A stretch of 38,564 bases of DNA from NCBI GenBank assembly GCA_035264765.1, contig DATFPQ010000059.1, forward strand, positions 1-38,564. The letters are read 5' to 3'. Made by a program: the position numbers and the translations under genes. Positions 37,070 through 38,564 of the stretch are shown here, piece after piece (position 1 is the stretch's first letter; the number at the start of each line of letters is the position of its first letter). Under the pieces are notes generated by a model. The model was not told the DNA's origin. It saw nothing but the letters and a program-made list of their open reading frames with translations, and did not search any database. Source of the DNA: DATFPQ01 sp035264765. Its GTDB lineage: Bacteria > Actinomycetota > Actinomycetes > Actinomycetales > Angustibacteraceae.

Positions 37070-37801
37070 ATGCGAGGGCTGAGTGCGGCAATCCGTGTTG
37101 AGCCCGCCGGCATCCCCACTGGACCACCCGAGCTCACGCGTGACGGTCATAGGAGCGCCGACGTGCCCGACGGCGTCATGGCACTCCTGCGCTGGGTCGG
37201 CGGATACCCGCTCAGCGGAGCAAACGAGCACGAACAGACGCTGATCGGCACCACTCTCGACCGGGCACACCGCGCCTTGCGCGGAGCCCCGGAAGTCGAA
37301 CCAGCCGACGCCGGGGACTTCCCCGAGTGGGTCGACATTGATGCCCCGCACCTGAGCATCGAGGACTGGATCAGGCCGGCCGTGCGAACCGCACTCGCGC
37401 AGTACACCGAGTGCGCTGCTACCGGTCTCACCTCCGGGCCGCTGCACGGGGACCCGGCACTCGAGGCGTTCTTGTGGGCCCCGGCCAAGCAGCGCTGCGG
37501 ACTGATCGACTGGTCCAGCGCGATGCACGGGCCCGTGCTGTACGACCTGGCCACGGCCGTCATGTACGTCGGCGGTCCCACCCAAGCGGGCGCATTGCTC
37601 GACGCCTACACGCACACCGCCGCACTGCCCGCGGCAGAGATCACGCGCGGCTTGGACGTGCTGCTGCGGGTGCGCTGGGCCGTGCAGGCGGACTACTTCT
37701 CCCGCCGCCTAGCCGCCGACGACTGCACGGGCATCAGCGAACCAGCCCAGAACCTCGTCGGGCTGCACGACGCACGCGACTACTTCAGCTCCGATGGCTA
37801 A
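37070..37801 (+). CDS. Phosphotransferase (APH family) lacking most of its N-lobe
   Basis: The 243 residues from ATG 37070 cover the C-lobe of an aminoglycoside-phosphotransferase-like kinase: GVMALLRWVGGYPL, catalytic loop LHGDPALEAFLWA (Asp128), metal motif CGLIDWSSAMHGPVLYDLA and a helical C-terminus. In intact relatives the HGD motif lies some 70 residues later, because an ATP-binding N-lobe precedes it; here that part is absent and the upstream sequence belongs to another gene. The frame is open without a stop back to 36824, but that part does not look like an N-lobe. It is likely a truncated, perhaps inactive gene, though expression is possible. Confidence 0.65.
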   Translation: MRGLSAAIRVEPAGIPTGPPELTRDGHRSADVPDGVMALLRWVGGYPLSGANEHEQTLIGTTLDRAHRALRGAPEVEPADAGDFPEWVDIDAPHLSIEDWIRPAVRTALAQYTECAATGLTSGPLHGDPALEAFLWAPAKQRCGLIDWSSAMHGPVLYDLATAVMYVGGPTQAGALLDAYTHTAALPAAEITRGLDVLLRVRWAVQADYFSRRLAADDCTGISEPAQNLVGLHDARDYFSSDG

Positions 37802-37869
37802 GTCGTCAGGCGTCGAGGGCAACGCCCCAACCCACGCATTCGCCGCCGCGCCGGTCAGCCGGGCCTCAC

Positions 37870-37917
37870 CATGCCGCGGTCGGATCGCGCCCGCCGGTGC
37901 TCGGTCATGCCGCGGTC
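37870..37917 (+). repeat. Short direct repeat CATGCCGCGGTC
   Basis: Two identical 12-bp copies (37870-37881 and 37906-37917) lie 36 bp apart in the gap between the phosphotransferase and the next gene. A related CATGCCGCG occurs near 36446. Their meaning is unknown. Confidence 0.6.
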
Positions 37918-37962
37918 CGCGCGACCCCATCAGGTAGTGCCGCTGCGAGGCCGGGCTCTGAG

Positions 37963-37968
37963 TAGCCT
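37963..37968 (+). promoter_or_regulatory. Candidate -10 box, leaderless start
   Basis: TAGCCT is followed by 7 nt and then the GTG at 37976. There is no Shine-Dalgarno sequence, so leaderless translation is likely. No clear -35 box is seen. Confidence 0.4.
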
Positions 37969-37975
37969 CGTACTC

Positions 37976-38257
37976 GTGTCCGGCAAGTCGGAGCGACGAG
38001 CAGCGCGCTCCGTGGTCGCGGAGTACCACCAAGCGCAGTTGGGAGACCTTGTCGCCCACGTTGGGGAGGCCGTCGATCGCTACCGTGCCGGCGCCCTTGA
38101 CGCCTTCGACGTCGATCACGTTCTCTTCCAGTACTCCCGGGCGGCGAAGGAGCTGTGGAAGTTCTGCAACCACCTCCCGGTGGAGATTGCAGCGGCGATG
38201 ATCCGGGAGGAACCAGCACACGACTGGTGGGAACGCGGTGCTCCAAGAGAGCGCTGA
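37976..38257 (+). CDS. Small hypothetical protein of an actinobacterial type
   Basis: The 93-residue product begins VSGKSERRAARSVVAEYHQA and is helical, with DLVAHVGEAVDRYRAGALDAFDVD and QYSRAAKELWKFCNHLP. Small proteins of this general sequence occur in many actinobacteria, to my recollection, often near mobile or accessory genes, without known function. The frame is open from 37871, but GTG 37976 with a TAGCCT box in front is the better start. It is mainly polar, with no membrane segment or signal peptide. Confidence 0.7.
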   Translation: MSGKSERRAARSVVAEYHQAQLGDLVAHVGEAVDRYRAGALDAFDVDHVLFQYSRAAKELWKFCNHLPVEIAAAMIREEPAHDWWERGAPRER

Positions 38258-38387
38258 AGACGGGCTGCCGTACAGCTCCTGACGCGCTCCACATGCCGCG
38301 CTGCGGGCCTCCTGTGCTGCCGATGGCCGCGCGGGAGGTGCGGAGTCCAGCGAGATGGCCCTGAAGGGGCGCCAACGGGCTCGTCGG

Positions 38388-38564
38388 CTACCCGGCCGGC
38401 GGGGCGGCGCGGGCCCACGGTGTGGCCAGTGCTGCGCGCACGGATGTCCAGCGGTCCAGGGCCGCCCGCACGTCCGCCCGCTGCTCTTGGTGCAGCGCGG
38501 CGTCGTACGCGCGCTCCAGGACGTCGTCCAGCATGGTTTGCCGTCCGGTACGCACGGACTCCAC
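38388..38564 (-). CDS. C-terminal end of an unidentified protein (partial)
   Basis: From the right edge a minus-strand frame runs 58 codons (MLDDVLERAYDAALHQEQRADV is readable) to a TAG at 38388-38390. It shows good third-position GC and a plausible helical sequence. The start probably lies beyond the window, though GTG at 38564 cannot be excluded. No family is recognised. Confidence 0.5.
   Translation of the reverse strand: MESVRTGRQTMLDDVLERAYDAALHQEQRADVRAALDRWTSVRAALATPWARAAPPAG

Overview
The window is about 38.5 kb of high-GC DNA with strong GC bias at third codon positions, many GTG starts and several start codons placed directly after a TANNNT -10 box (leaderless style). These traits, together with a GlgE pathway and an isobutyryl-CoA mutase-type gene, point to the chromosome of a high-GC actinobacterium. 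I cannot name the genus from sequence alone. No tRNA, rRNA or CRISPR array was seen.

Region 1 (1-11061) is an alpha-glucan/trehalose block. A 5'-partial glgP on the minus strand diverges from a plus-strand run of glgE, treS and one long frame that joins a maltokinase (Mak/Pep2) to a branching enzyme (GlgB). A strong hairpin follows, then pgm. Together these convert trehalose to maltose (TreS), maltose to maltose-1-phosphate (Mak), extend glucan (GlgE), branch it (GlgB), and remobilise it through glucose-1-phosphate (GlgP, Pgm).

Region 2 (11225-26958) is a carbohydrate uptake and catabolism locus, almost all on the minus strand. It holds two Gfo/Idh/MocA oxidoreductases, an ABC sugar importer (lipoprotein plus two permeases), a xylose-isomerase-like TIM-barrel protein, a ThuA-family protein, a D-2-hydroxyacid dehydrogenase family protein, an AraC regulator, a divergent LacI regulator, a zinc-type medium-chain dehydrogenase, a large glycosidase-like protein and a PhyH-family dioxygenase. 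Two near-identical operators (CAAATCGATTTG and a one-mismatch copy) tie the LacI regulator to its own intergenic region and to the promoter of the second oxidoreductase and the isomerase. A nucleoside hydrolase gene in the middle is broken by an internal deletion and frameshifts. The gene content resembles oxidation-first (3-keto) sugar or glycoside catabolism, but the substrate cannot be read from the sequence.

Region 3 (27097-32048) holds housekeeping and metabolic genes: a small phosphotransferase, a thioredoxin-TPR protein, an isobutyryl-CoA mutase-type large subunit with its MarR neighbour, a GNAT acetyltransferase and a thiamine-binding (MTH1187-type) protein.

Region 4 (32069-38564) is accessory and partly decayed. 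It contains the wreck of a DrrAB-like ABC exporter, intact DHFR-like and PNPOx-like genes, a zinc-ribbon protein of unknown function, a frameshifted tyrosine recombinase remnant, a broken second DHFR-like gene with a 24-bp tandem duplication, a DUF2237 protein, a Cys-motif small protein, an N-terminally shortened phosphotransferase and a small conserved-type protein. The region looks like an old insertion site under decay.
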